Positions 1 to 9,586 of a DNA stretch of 64,000 bases are shown here, piece by piece (the first letter of the stretch is position 1; the number at the start of each line of letters is the position of its first letter). The translations under genes and the position numbers were made by a program. The DNA is from Sphingomonas sp. BK580. Lineage in GTDB: Bacteria; Pseudomonadota; Alphaproteobacteria; Sphingomonadales; Sphingomonadaceae. Location: the NCBI RefSeq assembly GCF_014194975.1, contig NZ_JACIAY010000003.1, positions 124,001 through 188,000 of the forward strand, read 5' to 3'. The notes under the pieces were generated by a model. That model had not been told where the DNA came from, searched no databases, and saw only the letters and a list, made by a program, of their open reading frames with translations.

Positions 1-154
1 GCAGCGGCGGCAGCAGCAGCCGCAACGCCGGGATCGCCCACAGCGCGTAAGCGATCGGCGCCCCGAAGCTCCGCCGTACCGGCGCGCGCAGCCCCAGCAC
101 CGCGACCATCAGCAGCGCCGACGCGAGCAGAGATTCCATGGCCCAGGCAATCAT
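1..154 (-). CDS. BlaR1/M56-family membrane metallopeptidase, N-terminal fragment
   Basis: The frame opens with an ATG at 154 that overlaps the TGA of the upstream repressor by ATGA, and runs off the left edge. About 51 residues are visible. They form a hydrophobic first membrane segment followed by a second, ending in APIAYALWAIPALRLLLPPL. That GxxxAYALWxxPxLRLLLP pattern is typical of the start of BlaR1/MecR1-like M56 peptidases. These sensors inactivate a cognate BlaI-type repressor. The neighbour upstream is exactly such a repressor, so the two form a regulatory pair. The HEXXH zinc motif lies outside the window and cannot be checked. Confidence 0.78.
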   Translation of the reverse strand, partial: MIAWAMESLLASALLMVAVLGLRAPVRRSFGAPIAYALWAIPALRLLLPPL

Positions 155-519
155 TGCTTCAACTCCCGCAGAAGTGCCTCGATCTCGGTGATGTCCTGCG
201 CGGTGAGCGCGTCGCGCTCGGCGAGGTGCGCGACCAGGGGCGTGAGCCGACCGCCGAACAGCCGATCGATCAGCCGCCGCGACTCGCCCTCGACATAGTC
301 CTCGCGCTGCACCGCCGGGCTGTAGAGGTAGCGGCGGCCGTCGACCTCGTGACGCACCGCCTCCTTGGCGAGCAGCCGACCGAGCAGGGTCTTGACCGTC
401 GCGGCACTCCAGCCGCGCGCGGGGTCGACCCGCTCGGCCACATCCTGCGCGGTGAGCGGGCTGTCGTCCCACAGCACCTCCATCACCGCGTGCTCGGCAT
501 CGCTGATCCGCTCGGCCAC
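151..519 (-). CDS. blaI: BlaI/MecI/CopY-family transcriptional repressor
   Basis: A 122-residue winged-helix repressor starts at GTG 519, chosen because AGGAG sits six bases upstream; a longer reading would run through the operator DNA. The N-terminal segment ISDAEHAVMEVLWDD and the later WSAATVKTLLGRLLAKEAV match the BlaI helix-turn-helix and recognition helix. GRRYLYSPAV forms the wing, and the C-terminal half is the dimerisation region. The family blocks its own operon until a membrane peptidase (next gene) triggers its cleavage. Two operator-like dyads over the promoter support autoregulation. The target genes are unknown; no beta-lactamase is in view. Confidence 0.85.
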   Translation of the reverse strand: MAERISDAEHAVMEVLWDDSPLTAQDVAERVDPARGWSAATVKTLLGRLLAKEAVRHEVDGRRYLYSPAVQREDYVEGESRRLIDRLFGGRLTPLVAHLAERDALTAQDITEIEALLRELKQ

Positions 520-534
520 GACTCGCTCCTCATT

Positions 535-571
535 GACTACGGCTGTAATCGTACCGATTACGGGTGTAGTC
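535..571. promoter_or_regulatory. two tandem BlaI-type operator dyads
   Basis: Positions 535-550 and 556-571 each fit the 16-bp pattern GAyTACggnTGTArTC. This resembles the GACTACAnnTGTAGTC boxes known for BlaI repressors. Together they form a 37-bp imperfect palindrome centred at 553. One box covers the -10 and the other the -35 of the promoter reading into the repressor gene, so occupancy would block transcription. Confidence 0.7.
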
Positions 572-573
572 AA
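545..573 (-). promoter_or_regulatory. sigma70-like promoter of blaI-blaR1
   Basis: On the minus strand, TTGACT (573-568) and GATTAC (550-545) are separated by exactly 17 bp, 25 bp upstream of the GTG start. The -35 is strong and the -10 weak. Both elements lie inside the operator dyads. Confidence 0.55.
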
Positions 574-794
574 TAGCGCGGCGGGACCGAGGCTCTCGCT
601 TTTCCTTACATGCCGACGCGGCCACGCGGGGCGCTCCACGGCACGCAGAGTGTGGCTCGTCTCACCTCACGCGCGTCGGTCAGCCCGCTCGGCTGGTGGC
701 GTGCCTGCAGGTCACCCCGCTCCGGGTCACGGGTGAGGGAGCGCGGACCGCATGCGCTTCCATCGCGGGAGAAAGCATTCCCCTTCTCACACGC

Positions 795-884
795 GTCACC
801 CCGGCGAAAGCCGGGGTCCAGTCGTGAAGCGCGCGTGAGACTCACCACGGCTGCACGACTGGACCCGGCTCGCGCCGGGGTGAC
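795..884. repeat. palindromic intergenic repeat, type A
   Basis: Arms 795-826 and 854-884 are near-perfect inverted copies with core GTCACCCCGGC / GCCGGGGTGAC and CCAGTCGTG / CACGACTGG. This element occupies the 572-943 gap, in which I see no gene. Related copies occur near 5451, 9485, 11394, 17077, 32646, 34247, 57681 and inside cobN at 37799. Confidence 0.8.
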
Positions 885-943
885 GAGAGGTTCTTCAGTG
901 ACAAGGAGGCTGAGAGGAGGAGGTATGCCCCCCCCTCCCTCGG

Positions 944-1282
944 CTACTTCGCCTCGGCTGCCGCGGCGCCGGCGTTCTGGAACAGCTCGGCGAGCTCGCC
1001 CGACTCGTACATCTCCATCATGATGTCCGAGCCACCGACGAACTCGCCGCCGACGTAGAGCTGCGGGATCGTCGGCCAATCGGAATAGCCCTTGATGCCC
1101 TGTCGGATCGCCTGGTCCTGCAGCACGTCGACGCTCTCGAACGCGACGCCGAGCCGCTCCAGGATCGCGACCGCACGGCTCGAGAAGCCGCACTGCGGGA
1201 ACAGCGGCGTGCCCTTCATGAACAGCACCACCGGATTGTTCTTCACCACCGCGTCGATGCGGGCGTTCGTGTCGTCGGTCAT
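944..1282 (-). CDS. grxD: monothiol glutaredoxin, Grx4 family
   Basis: The 112-residue protein carries the monothiol active site CGFS at 31-34, preceded by the conserved Lys23 (MKGTP). WPTIPQLYVGGEFVGGSDI supplies the cis-proline and glutathione-binding loop. CGFS glutaredoxins carry [2Fe-2S] clusters, often in complex with BolA proteins. A BolA gene lies directly upstream on the same strand, which supports a Grx4-BolA pair in iron-sulfur trafficking. The length is normal for the family. The start ATG 1282 leaves a 24-bp gap to the BolA stop. Confidence 0.95.
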   Translation of the reverse strand: MTDDTNARIDAVVKNNPVVLFMKGTPLFPQCGFSSRAVAILERLGVAFESVDVLQDQAIRQGIKGYSDWPTIPQLYVGGEFVGGSDIMMEMYESGELAELFQNAGAAAAEAK

Positions 1283-1306
1283 CGCTTCAACCCTCTTGTA
1301 CCGCGC

Positions 1307-1540
1307 CTACTTCGGGACGGCGGTGGTCAACTGCAAGGCATGCAGCACGCCGCCCATGCGCCCGCCCAGCGCGGCATAGACCGCCTGGTGCTGCTTCACC
1401 CGCGGCATGCCCGCGAACGACGGCGCCACGACGCGCGCCGACCAATGGTCACCGTCGCCGGCGAGGTCGGTCATCTCCACCTCGGCATCGGGGATGCCCG
1501 CCTTGATCAGCGCGGCGATCTCCGCTCCCTCCATCGGCAT
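1307..1540 (-). CDS. bolA: BolA family protein
   Basis: A 77-residue BolA/IbaG-like protein. The helix-turn region IAALIKAGIPDAEVEMTDLAGDGDHWSA is followed by VVAPSFAGMPRVKQHQAVYAALGG, with the conserved His of the RVxxHQxVYxxL motif that ligates a cluster jointly with a CGFS glutaredoxin. The start at 1540 is preferred because GGAG lies eight bases upstream; an in-frame ATG at 1534 is the alternative. It is five bases downstream of the DUF1476 stop and just upstream of grxD, so the three genes look like one operon. Confidence 0.9.
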   Translation of the reverse strand: MPMEGAEIAALIKAGIPDAEVEMTDLAGDGDHWSARVVAPSFAGMPRVKQHQAVYAALGGRMGGVLHALQLTTAVPK

Positions 1541-1545
1541 TCGTC

Positions 1546-1869
1546 TTACTCCGACTGCAGCAGCTGGCGCCGCGCCTCGATCGTCTTCTCCTCGAGCGCG
1601 CGGCGCACCGCGGCCTCGTCGACGTCGACGTTGGCGGCGGTGAGGTCGCCGTACACCTTGCGCACCACGTCCTCGTCGCCGGCCTCCTCGAAGTCGGCCT
1701 GGACGACCGCCTTGGCATAAGCGTCGGTCTCGGCGGGGGTGAGCTGCATCAGCTCGGCGGCCCATTGCCCGACGAGGCGGTTGCGCCGCGCGACGATGCG
1801 GAACGCCACTTCCTCGTCGCGCGCGAACTTGGCCTCGAACGCGCGCTGGCGATCCTCGAAAGCGGTCAT
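1546..1869 (-). CDS. DUF1476 protein (F1-ATPase zeta-subunit family)
   Basis: A 107-residue, mostly alpha-helical acidic protein beginning MTAFEDRQRAFEAKFARDEE. That is the signature start of DUF1476, whose Paracoccus member is the zeta subunit that inhibits F1F0-ATPase rotation. The inhibitory N-terminal helix and a four-helix bundle are consistent with the sequence. It is the first gene of the DUF1476-bolA-grxD set. Whether this copy inhibits ATPase is inference from the family. Confidence 0.85.
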   Translation of the reverse strand: MTAFEDRQRAFEAKFARDEEVAFRIVARRNRLVGQWAAELMQLTPAETDAYAKAVVQADFEEAGDEDVVRKVYGDLTAANVDVDEAAVRRALEEKTIEARRQLLQSE

Positions 1870-2148
1870 GCTGGTTCCCCACCGTGTAGCGCACCGGGAT
1901 AGTGCGCGCGGCGGCGCGGTGCAACGGGCGGGCGGGTGATGGGCGGCGGGGACGGTGGCCGAGCCGCGTCCTGCCTACCCGCGTCGTCCTCCCCGGCGAG
2001 GGGAGGCGGAGGCGGAACGGCCGCCGGGGGAGTGGCGCCGGCGGTCATGTCCGATCCGCTCGCCGGCTGGCACACCGCTCCGTCGCGCCACGCGCGCCAC
2101 CTCCCCTCCGCAGCGAAGAATTGACCGATCCGGTCGTTCGCCCGCAGG
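1870..2148. other. intergenic region without a recognisable gene
   Basis: No supported ORF is seen. A short hairpin-forming segment with CTCCCC/GGGGAG arms lies near 1990-2006 and resembles half of the type C repeat. The promoter of the DUF1476 operon must lie near 1870-1930, but I cannot identify it confidently. Confidence 0.4.
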
Positions 2149-3150
2149 CTACGCCCCCACCCGCACGACCAGCTTGCCGACTGCCGCGCGCGCGGCCATG
2201 CGCGCGATCGCCTCGCCGCCGCGCTCGAACGGGAACACCTCGGTGACTCGCGGCGCGATCCTGCCCTCGCCCCACAGTTCGAACAGGCGCGCGATGTGGG
2301 CGCGGTTGCGCTCGGGATGGCGCGCGGCGAACGCGCCCCAGAAGACACCCCGGACGTCGCAGCTCTTCAGCAGCGTGAGGTTGAGCGGCAGCCTGGGGAT
2401 GCCGGCGGGGAAGCCGACGACGAGGTAGCGCCCTTCCCAGCTGAGCGAGCGCAGCGCCGGCTCGGCATAGTCGCCCCCGACCGGGTCGTAGACCAGGTCG
2501 AAGCCATCCGGCCCGGCCGCCGCCTTGAAGCGGTCCGCCAGCGCCTTGCTCTGCTCCTTGTCGAACGGCGCGCGGCCGTAGACGAGCACCTCGTCCGCGC
2601 CGGCGTCCCGCACCGCCGCCGCCTTGGCCTCGCTCGACACCGCGCCGACGACGTGCGCGCCGAGCGCCTTGCCCAGCTCGATCGCGGCGAGCCCGACCCC
2701 GCCCGCGGCGCCGAGCACCAGCAGCCGCTCGCCCGCCGCGATCGCGCCGCGGTCGACCAGCGCGTGGATCGTCGTCGCATAGGTGAGCAGCAGCGCGGAC
2801 GCTTCCTCGAAGCTGCGCCCCGCGGGCACGGCGTGGAGCGAGTGCTCGGCGAAGCGCAGCCGCTCGCTCAGCCCGCCCATCATCGTGTTGCCCATGACCC
2901 GGTCACCGACCTGCCAGCGGGTGACGCCCTCCCCGACCGTGTCGACCACGCCGGCGATCTCGCCCCCCGGCGCGAACGGGCGCGGCGGGCGCATCTGGTA
3001 GCGGTCCTCGATCACCAGCACGTCGGGATAGTTGATCGCGCAGGCCTTGACCGCGACCACCACCTCGCCCGCGCCCGCGACGGGATCGGGCAGCTCGCCG
3101 ATCTCCAGCGTGTCAGGCCCGCCCGGCACCCTCGACAGCAAGGCCCGCAT
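2149..3150 (-). CDS. NADPH:quinone oxidoreductase family protein (zinc-free MDR)
   Basis: A 333-residue medium-chain reductase. It has an N-terminal GroES-like domain (about 1-115), the glycine-rich nucleotide-binding AAGGVGLAA at 148-156, and a Rossmann domain. The catalytic-zinc cysteines of alcohol dehydrogenases are absent, as in quinone oxidoreductases. [20 protein letters not shown] and [11 protein letters not shown] are family hallmarks. It would reduce quinones or enoyl-type substrates with NADPH; the real substrate is unknown. Its start, preceded by GGAG, overlaps the 3' end of leuD by 38 nt, so it is probably co-transcribed with leuCD. Confidence 0.88.
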   Translation of the reverse strand: MRALLSRVPGGPDTLEIGELPDPVAGAGEVVVAVKACAINYPDVLVIEDRYQMRPPRPFAPGGEIAGVVDTVGEGVTRWQVGDRVMGNTMMGGLSERLRFAEHSLHAVPAGRSFEEASALLLTYATTIHALVDRGAIAAGERLLVLGAAGGVGLAAIELGKALGAHVVGAVSSEAKAAAVRDAGADEVLVYGRAPFDKEQSKALADRFKAAAGPDGFDLVYDPVGGDYAEPALRSLSWEGRYLVVGFPAGIPRLPLNLTLLKSCDVRGVFWGAFAARHPERNRAHIARLFELWGEGRIAPRVTEVFPFERGGEAIARMAARAAVGKLVVRVGA

Positions 3151-3745
3151 GATCCGCTCTCCCGTGCCCGATCCAAGGGCGCTCGACGCCGAGCCGCTCC
3201 TCGAAATTCGAAATCACGGTATCCTTTGCCAGCGTGAGGCCGACCTCGTCCAGCCCCTCCATCAGACAGCGGCGGCGGAACGGGTCGAGTTCGAACGTAT
3301 AGCGATCCTGGTACGGCGTGGTGACCGTCATCGTCTCGAGATCGACGGTGACCGGGTCGGTCCTCGCCACCTCGACGAGGCGGTCGACCGCCTCCTGCGG
3401 CAGCACCACGGTGACGATGCCGTTCTTGAACGCATTGCCCGAGAAGATGTCGGAGAAGCTCGGCGCGATCACCGCGCGCACCCCCATGTCGGCCAGCGCC
3501 CAGGCGGCATGCTCGCGGCTCGAGCCGCAGCCGAAATTGTCGCCCGCGATCAGGATCGGCGCGCCGGCGTAGCGCGGGTCGTCGAAGAGGTTCCCGGGCT
3601 GCGCGCGCACCGTCTCGAACGCGCCGCGGCCGAGGCCGGAGCGCGTGATCGTCTTGAGCCAGTGCGCCGGGATGATGACGTCGGTGTCGACGTTCTTGGC
3701 GCCCCAGGGATAAGCGGTGCCGCTGACGCGGGTGACGGCCTGCAT
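3113..3745 (-). CDS. leuD: 3-isopropylmalate dehydratase small subunit
   Basis: A 210-residue LeuD with the swivel-domain signature [13 protein letters not shown] at 68-80 and an [10 protein letters not shown] start region. Together with LeuC it isomerises 2- to 3-isopropylmalate in leucine synthesis. The start ATG shares one base with the stop of the 35-residue ORF upstream (TGATG). The last 15 or so residues ([15 protein letters not shown] and on) go beyond the usual end after RPW and lie over the start of the next gene. The extension may be a read-on after loss of an ancestral stop. Confidence 0.95.
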   Translation of the reverse strand: MQAVTRVSGTAYPWGAKNVDTDVIIPAHWLKTITRSGLGRGAFETVRAQPGNLFDDPRYAGAPILIAGDNFGCGSSREHAAWALADMGVRAVIAPSFSDIFSGNAFKNGIVTVVLPQEAVDRLVEVARTDPVTVDLETMTVTTPYQDRYTFELDPFRRRCLMEGLDEVGLTLAKDTVISNFEERLGVERPWIGHGRADHAGLAVEGAGRA

Positions 3746-3852
3746 CAGCGCGCCGGGTTGCTCGGCGGGATCGCTGGCTTGGCGATCGCCGCATAAGCCG
3801 CGACGCCGCTCAGCACCGAGCCGGCGATCAGGAACATGAGCACTTTCTTCAT
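3745..3852 (-). CDS. 35-residue small hydrophobic ORF between leuC and leuD
   Basis: A short frame starts at ATG 3852 with AGGGG seven bases upstream. It reads [21 protein letters not shown], then a short proline-rich tail ending SNPAR. The two-lysine start and hydrophobic stretch look like a signal peptide or single membrane anchor. Its TGA shares a base with the leuD ATG, so it is placed for translational coupling. No known family is recognised. It could be a real small membrane protein or a coupling ORF. Confidence 0.6.
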   Translation of the reverse strand: MKKVLMFLIAGSVLSGVAAYAAIAKPAIPPSNPAR

Positions 3853-3879
3853 GGATTATCCCCTCGGTCTATCGCGCCA

Positions 3880-5307
3880 TCATCCCATCAGCTCGCGCAC
3901 GTCGGCGAGCCGCCCGGTCACCGCCGCGGCCGCCGCCATCGCGGGCGACAACAGATGGGTGCGCGAGCCAGGTCCCTGTCTCCCCACGAAATTCCGGTTC
4001 GAGGTCGAGGCGCAGCGCTCGCCCGCGGGTACCTTGTCGGGGTTCATCGCGAGGCACATCGAGCAGCCCGGCTCGCGCCACTCGAAGCCCGCCGCGGTGA
4101 AGATGCGGTCGAGCCCCTCCGCCTCGGCCTGCCGCTTGACCAGACCCGAGCCGGGTACCACCAGCGCGCGCACGCCGTCGGCGACGTGGCGCCCGTTCGC
4201 CACCGAGGCGGCGGCGCGCAGGTCCTCGATGCGGCTGTTGGTGCAGCTGCCGATGAAGACGTGCTGGATCGGCACGTCCTGCATCCGCATGCCCGGGGTG
4301 AGCCCCATATAGTCGAGCGACTTCTGCGCGGCGGCGCGCTTCGAGGCGTCGGCGAAGCTGTCGGGCGCGGGGACGCTGCCGGTGATCGGCACGACGTCTT
4401 CCGGGCTGGTGCCCCAGGTGAGCGCCGGGGCGATGTCGCTCGCCTCGAGCCGCACGACCTTGTCGTAGCGCGCGCCCGGGTCGCTCGGCAGCGTGCGCCA
4501 CCAGTCGACCGCGCGCCTCCAGTCGTCGCCCTGCGGCGCCATCGGGCGGCCCTTGAGATAGGCGAAGGTGGTCTCGTCGGGCGCGATCATCCCCGCGCGA
4601 GCGCCGCCCTCGATCGACATATTGGCGATCGTCAGCCGGCCCTCGACCGACAGAGCGCGGATCACCTCGCCGGTGAACTCGATGACATGGCCGGTGCCCC
4701 CCGCGGCGCCGATCCTGCCGATGATGGCGAGCACCACGTCCTTGGCGCTGACGCCATAGCCCAGCGTGCCGTCGACTCGCACCTCCATCGTCCTGGAGGG
4801 CGAGAGGATCAGCGTCTGCGTCGCGAGCACGTGCTCGACCTCGCTGGTGCCGATGCCGAAGGCGAGCGCGCCGAGCGCGCCATGCGCCGAGGTGTGGCTG
4901 TCGCCGCACACCATCGTGGTGCCGGGCAACGTGAAGCCCTGCTCGGGGCCGACGACGTGGACGATCCCCTGGCTGGCCGACAGCGCGTCGATATAGGGCA
5001 CGCCGAACTCGGCGACGTTGCGGCGGAGCGCGGCGAGCTGCTCGGCGCTCTCGCGGTCGGCGATCGGGAGCTCCTGCCCCGCCGCGTCGGTGCGCGCGGT
5101 GGTGGGCAAGTTGTGGTCGGGCACCGCGAGCGTGAGGTCGGGGCGGCGCACGCGACGGCCGGCGACCCGCAGCCCCTCGAAGGCCTGCGGGCTGGTCACC
5201 TCGTGGAGGAGGTGGCGGTCGATGTAGATCAGGCAGGAACCATCGTCTCGGCGCTCGACCACGTGAGCGTCCCAGACCTTCTCATACAGGGTGCGCGGGC
5301 TGGACAT
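3880..5307 (-). CDS. leuC: 3-isopropylmalate dehydratase large subunit
   Basis: A 475-residue aconitase-family protein. Its [4Fe-4S] ligands are Cys355 (FIGSCTNSR) and Cys415/Cys418 (GCSMC), and [25 protein letters not shown] is the substrate-binding signature. The length is standard. It begins [15 protein letters not shown], the usual LeuC start. It heads the leuC-smallORF-leuD-oxidoreductase operon. leuA and leuB are not in the window. Confidence 0.97.
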   Translation of the reverse strand: MSSPRTLYEKVWDAHVVERRDDGSCLIYIDRHLLHEVTSPQAFEGLRVAGRRVRRPDLTLAVPDHNLPTTARTDAAGQELPIADRESAEQLAALRRNVAEFGVPYIDALSASQGIVHVVGPEQGFTLPGTTMVCGDSHTSAHGALGALAFGIGTSEVEHVLATQTLILSPSRTMEVRVDGTLGYGVSAKDVVLAIIGRIGAAGGTGHVIEFTGEVIRALSVEGRLTIANMSIEGGARAGMIAPDETTFAYLKGRPMAPQGDDWRRAVDWWRTLPSDPGARYDKVVRLEASDIAPALTWGTSPEDVVPITGSVPAPDSFADASKRAAAQKSLDYMGLTPGMRMQDVPIQHVFIGSCTNSRIEDLRAAASVANGRHVADGVRALVVPGSGLVKRQAEAEGLDRIFTAAGFEWREPGCSMCLAMNPDKVPAGERCASTSNRNFVGRQGPGSRTHLLSPAMAAAAAVTGRLADVRELMG

Positions 5308-5450
5308 GATCCGCGGCTGTTAACCGAAAAGGTCTGTGGCTCCAAGGTGGAGTGACAGGAAATGTCGTGGGTCGCGGCTGATGATCGGCGATATGGGTAG
5401 GGCCAGGCACGACTCTCACGCGAGTGGCGAACGAGGTCACCCCATTTACC

Positions 5451-5550
5451 GGCGTCATCCTGAGCTCGTCTCCGGATGCACGGTGCCTTGTACTCGGCGG
5501 CCGCGGCGCCCGCGGGACCGTGCATCCTGAAACGAGTTCAGGATGACGCC
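5451..5550. repeat. palindromic intergenic repeat, type A
   Basis: The sequence opens with GGCGTCATCCTGA and closes with TCAGGATGACGCC. Inner arms are GATGCACGGT and ACCGTGCATC. It is a roughly 100-bp imperfect palindrome in the 5308-5686 gap, where no gene is seen. Confidence 0.8.
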
Positions 5551-5586
5551 GCATGGACGAAGTGTCGCTTGCCTCTTGAACGCCTC

Positions 5587-5668
5587 GTGTTCCTGCGCTC
5601 GCAGGAACCCAGCCCCGCGAGCGGCCCCGCTCTGTCAACCTGGGCTCCTGCGGGCGCAGGAGCACCAC
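5587..5668. repeat. palindromic intergenic repeat, type B
   Basis: Two hairpins, GTTCCTGCGcTCGCAGGAAC and GCTCCTGCGggCGCAGGAGC, face each other and are joined by CCCAG / CTGGG. The same type occurs at 17195, 21822 and 57804. It shares no sequence with type A. Confidence 0.75.
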
Positions 5669-5686
5669 GCCCCGCGACGCGCAGCC

Positions 5687-6376
5687 TCACACCGCGGCGC
5701 GAAGGTCCTCGGTCACCTCGCCGTACGCCGCCACCTCGGCCTCGTGCCCGTCCTCGCGGAACGTCTCGGCCAGCGCCGCGGCCTCCCACTCAAGCGTCGC
5801 CGGGTGCGCCAGCAGCGTCTCGACCCAGCGCTTACCCGCGGCACCGACGTCGATCCCCCATGTGCGAACGCGGAACGCCACCGGCGCGTAGAAAGCGTCG
5901 ACCGCGGTGAAATGCTCGCCCGCCAGCCACGGGCCGCCGAAGCGCGACAGTCCCTCGTCCCACAGCTCGGCGATCCGCGCGACGTCGCGCGCGAGCGAGT
6001 CCGAGCCGCGCGTCGGCGTGATCCGCTGCCCCACCGTCATCGTCCGCTCGCGCCGCAGCGCGCCGAAGCCGCCGTGCATCTCCGCCACCGCGCAGACCGC
6101 CCAGGCGCGCGCCGCCTCGTCCGCCGGCCACACGCCAGGCTGGCGCTCGGCGAGGTACAAGGCGATGCCGAGCGAGTCCCACACCGTCCGCTCGCCGTCG
6201 ATCAGCACCGGCACCTGCCCGGTCGGCGAGAAGGCGCGGAACGCCTGGTGATTGTCCAGCGAGACGAACGGCTCGACGCGGTCCTCGAAGGCGATGCCGA
6301 GCGCGCGCATCAGCAGCCACGGCCGCAGCGACCAGCTCGAGTAGTTCCGGTTGGCGGTGATCAGCGTGTACGCCAT
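5687..6376 (-). CDS. glutathione S-transferase family protein
   Basis: A 229-residue GST. The N-terminal thioredoxin-like domain begins MAYTLITANRNYSSWSLRPW, where the serines near NYSSWSLR are the likely glutathione-activating residues. The cis-proline segment is GQVPVLIDG, followed by the E/D-S motif VWDSLGIALYLAE. The C-terminal helical domain follows. NYSSWSLRPWL is typical of the YfcF/YfcG-like or maleylacetoacetate-isomerase-like branch. Substrate unknown. It ends 18 bp from the preceding repeats and stands four bases downstream of the CoA-transferase B gene. Confidence 0.88.
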   Translation of the reverse strand: MAYTLITANRNYSSWSLRPWLLMRALGIAFEDRVEPFVSLDNHQAFRAFSPTGQVPVLIDGERTVWDSLGIALYLAERQPGVWPADEAARAWAVCAVAEMHGGFGALRRERTMTVGQRITPTRGSDSLARDVARIAELWDEGLSRFGGPWLAGEHFTAVDAFYAPVAFRVRTWGIDVGAAGKRWVETLLAHPATLEWEAAALAETFREDGHEAEVAAYGEVTEDLRAAV

Positions 6377-6380
6377 CGCG

Positions 6381-7030
<650 letters not shown>

Positions 7031-7031
<1 letters not shown>

Positions 7032-7996
7032 CACTTCGCTCCTTCGCCCGGGGTGTCGCCCCAGCGCTTGTCCTGCGGGAAGGTCTCGTCCCAGCCGGTG
7101 CCGAGCCCGGTACCGTAGACGGGGTTGGGCAGCACGAACCAGCCCTGCCCCCAGCGCGCCTGGATCGGCGCCACGCCGGGGAGGGCGCGGCGGCCGAGCG
7201 CGGGCGCGGGGCCGGGCGGGTTGAAGAGGTCGGCGAAATCGCCGAGCTGGTCGCCGACGAGCGCGAGGACGCAATAATGTTTGGCGATCTCGAGCCGGCG
7301 ACCGTCCTTGCCCGACCGCCCGTCGACGTCGCCCTTGAGGTAGAGCGTGTCGCCGTGGCGGAACTCGCCCAACCCCGCCGCGCGCAGCGCCGACGCCGTG
7401 GCGGCGGCGTTGTCGGCGGAGCGGTTGCTGTTGATCACCATCGTCACGCCGAGCGCGCGCAGCTGGCGGAACGCCGCCACCGCACCGGGCACCGCGACGA
7501 CCTTGTCCGCGCCGGTCCGCTCCCAGCGATCCCAGCGTCTGGCATCATAGGGCGCGCCGGTGCGCGCGTCGTTATACTCGTAGCCGAGATTGAGCACCGC
7601 GGTCTCGTCCATGTCGAGCACCACCGCGGGCGGCAGCGCGCTGCACGGGATCGTCTCCGCGCTCGCCGCGGTCGCCCCCGGCACCAGCACCGCCGAGTTG
7701 GGCCAGCGCGGCAGCGTGCCGGCGCGTCGCTGCGTCGGCAACCGCCCGTGGCGGTCGCGCGCGCGTTCGATCACGGCGCGCACATAAGCGGTGAGCGCGT
7801 TATAGGTCTGCTCGCTCGACGCCGCCGCCTCGGCCGAACCGTAGAGCCAGGCCATCGCACCCGGCGGCAGTGCGGCGGGCGCCGGCGCCGCGGCCGTGAC
7901 GCTCACCGCGCGCGGCGGCGGACGCTCGGGGCGCGCGGTCGCGCAGCCGGCGAGCAGCGCCGCGCCAGCGGCCGAGAGCAGCAACCGCGACGTCAC
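7031..7996 (-). CDS. lipoprotein e(P4)-like class B/C acid phosphatase, HAD superfamily
   Basis: A 321-residue protein with a lipoprotein signal ([14 protein letters not shown], lipid-anchored Cys18). The HAD nucleophile motif is DMDETAVLN, with Asp128 as nucleophile and Asp130 as acid/base. INSNRS and [12 protein letters not shown] are further HAD motifs, typical of the 5'-nucleotidase/e(P4) family that dephosphorylates nucleotides at the cell surface. It starts at GTG 7996, overlapping the scoA stop by GTGA, and ends on the scoB start. It therefore sits inside the CoA-transferase operon. Confidence 0.87.
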
Positions 7997-8712
7997 GCCG
8001 CGCCGGCCTCCGCGCGCGCGCGCGTCGTGCGGAACTCGATCTTCTTGTCGTAGGGCGCGCCGACGATCATCCGCTTCACGTAGATGCCGGGCAGATGGAC
8101 GTGATCGGGGTCGAGCGCGCCGACCGGCACGACCTCCTCCACCTCGGCGACGCAGATCTTGCCCGCGGTCGCCATCGGCTGGTTGAAGTTGCGCGCGGTC
8201 TTGCGGAAGACGAGGTTCCCGCTCGTGTCCGCCTTCCAGCCTTTGATGATCGACAGGTCGGCGCGGATGCCGCGCTCGAGGATATAGTCCTCGCCGTCGA
8301 ACACCTTCACTTCCTTGCCCTCGGCCACGAGCGTGCCGACGCCGGTCCTGGTGTAGAAGCCGGGGATCCCCGCGCCGCCGGCGCGGCAGCGCTCCGCCAG
8401 CGTGCCCTGCGGGCAGAACTCCACCTCCAGCTCGCCGCTGAGATACTGGCGCTCGAACTCCTTGTTCTCGCCGACATAGCTCGAGATCATCTTGGCGATC
8501 TGACGCGTCCGCAGCAGCTTGCCGAGCCCCTCGCCGTCGATCCCGGCGTTGTTGCTGGCGACCGTCAGCCCGGTCACGCCCGCGGCCTGGATCGCGTCGA
8601 TCAGTCGCTCGGGGATGCCGCACAGCCCGAAGCCGCCCGCGCAGATCGTCATGCCGTCGAACAGCAGCCCGTCGAGCGCCGCCGCGGCGCTGTCGTAGAG
8701 CTTGTCCACCAC
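7993..8712 (-). CDS. scoA: 3-oxoacid CoA-transferase subunit A
   Basis: A 239-residue CoA-transferase alpha subunit. [16 protein letters not shown] is the CoA-binding glycine-rich signature, and [10 protein letters not shown] and EFRTTRA are also conserved. It starts at GTG 8712 (a second GTG follows at once), with GAGGGAG seven bases upstream. The beta subunit is not the next gene but the one after, beyond the phosphatase. Confidence 0.93.
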   Translation of the reverse strand: MVDKLYDSAAAALDGLLFDGMTICAGGFGLCGIPERLIDAIQAAGVTGLTVASNNAGIDGEGLGKLLRTRQIAKMISSYVGENKEFERQYLSGELEVEFCPQGTLAERCRAGGAGIPGFYTRTGVGTLVAEGKEVKVFDGEDYILERGIRADLSIIKGWKADTSGNLVFRKTARNFNQPMATAGKICVAEVEEVVPVGALDPDHVHLPGIYVKRMIVGAPYDKKIEFRTTRARAEAGAA

Positions 8713-8724
8713 CCGCAGTCTCCC

Positions 8725-9366
8725 TCAGAAATGGCCCGGCGCGACGCCGAGCGCGGCGCACAGATCGTCGAGCGCCTGACCCTCGCCGGTCACCTTGATC
8801 GCCGCCATGCCGAGCTGGGCGGCGGCCTTGCAGTTCACCCCGAGATCGTCGAGGTAGACGCACTGGTCGGGGCGCTTGTTGAGTGTCTCGCACATCATCA
8901 GGTAGATGCGCGGGTCGGGCTTGCGGATGCCGACCTTGCTGCTCTCCACCACGTGATCGAAGCGCGCGAGCACCGCCGCCACCGCGGCGACCGCCTCCGG
9001 GTCGCGCGGCGTGTCGCCGGCGGGGACGTTGTTGGTGATGCAGCCGATGTGGAAACCCTCACGCTTGAGCCAGTCGAGCGCGTGCACCATGCGCGGGCGG
9101 ACGTCGCCGTACAGCAGCGCGAGCACGTCGCGCCCGCGCAGTTCGTGGCCGAGCGCCCTGGCCTCGGCGGCGAAGGCGCGGTCGAAGGTGGCGGCGTCGA
9201 TCTCGGCGCGCTCGAAGCGCGCCCAGGCGTTGCTGTCCGGATCGGTGGCGTTGAGGCCGCGGATCAGGTCGACGGGCAGACCGCGCTCGCGCTCCAGTCG
9301 GTTGAACGCCGCGAACGGCGACGCAGTGATCACCCCGCCGAAGTCGAAGATCACCGTGTCCCGCAT
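8725..9366 (-). CDS. HAD-IA family hydrolase
   Basis: A 213-residue HAD hydrolase. Motif I is the variant DFGGV (Asp8), as in YihX-like and epoxide-hydrolase N-domain-like HADs. Motif II lies in ITNN, motif III has the Lys of KVGIRKPDPRIY, and motif IV is YLDDLGVN. It probably acts on a small phosphorylated metabolite. The start ATG 9366 follows AAGGA by eight bases. It ends 12 bases before scoA, suggesting one operon HAD-scoA-phosphatase-scoB-GST. Confidence 0.87.
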   Translation of the reverse strand: MRDTVIFDFGGVITASPFAAFNRLERERGLPVDLIRGLNATDPDSNAWARFERAEIDAATFDRAFAAEARALGHELRGRDVLALLYGDVRPRMVHALDWLKREGFHIGCITNNVPAGDTPRDPEAVAAVAAVLARFDHVVESSKVGIRKPDPRIYLMMCETLNKRPDQCVYLDDLGVNCKAAAQLGMAAIKVTGEGQALDDLCAALGVAPGHF

Positions 9367-9484
9367 GCGCGTGATCCTTAGCGGTCGGCGCGGCGAAGGC
9401 AATCCGGGCGTGCGGTGGATCTGGGACGATGTCGCGCGGGCGGGATGATCGGATCGTCCTTGCCTGCGAGTTCCTGCGACACGC

Positions 9485-9586
9485 GTCCGGCATACCGGAC
9501 TTGATCCGGGATCCACCGCGCCGCGCTTTCTGAAGGCGATCCTGCGGCGGAGAAGTGGATCCCGGACCGGGTCCGGGGATGACGGC
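9485..9586. repeat. palindromic intergenic repeat, type A
   Basis: Arms containing CCGGGATCCAC and GTGGATCCCGG, flanked by GTCCGG-type ends. It fills part of the 9367-9705 gap, where I see no gene. The rest of the gap is the upstream region of the divergently transcribed ThDP enzyme, which has no obvious ribosome-binding site. Confidence 0.7.
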
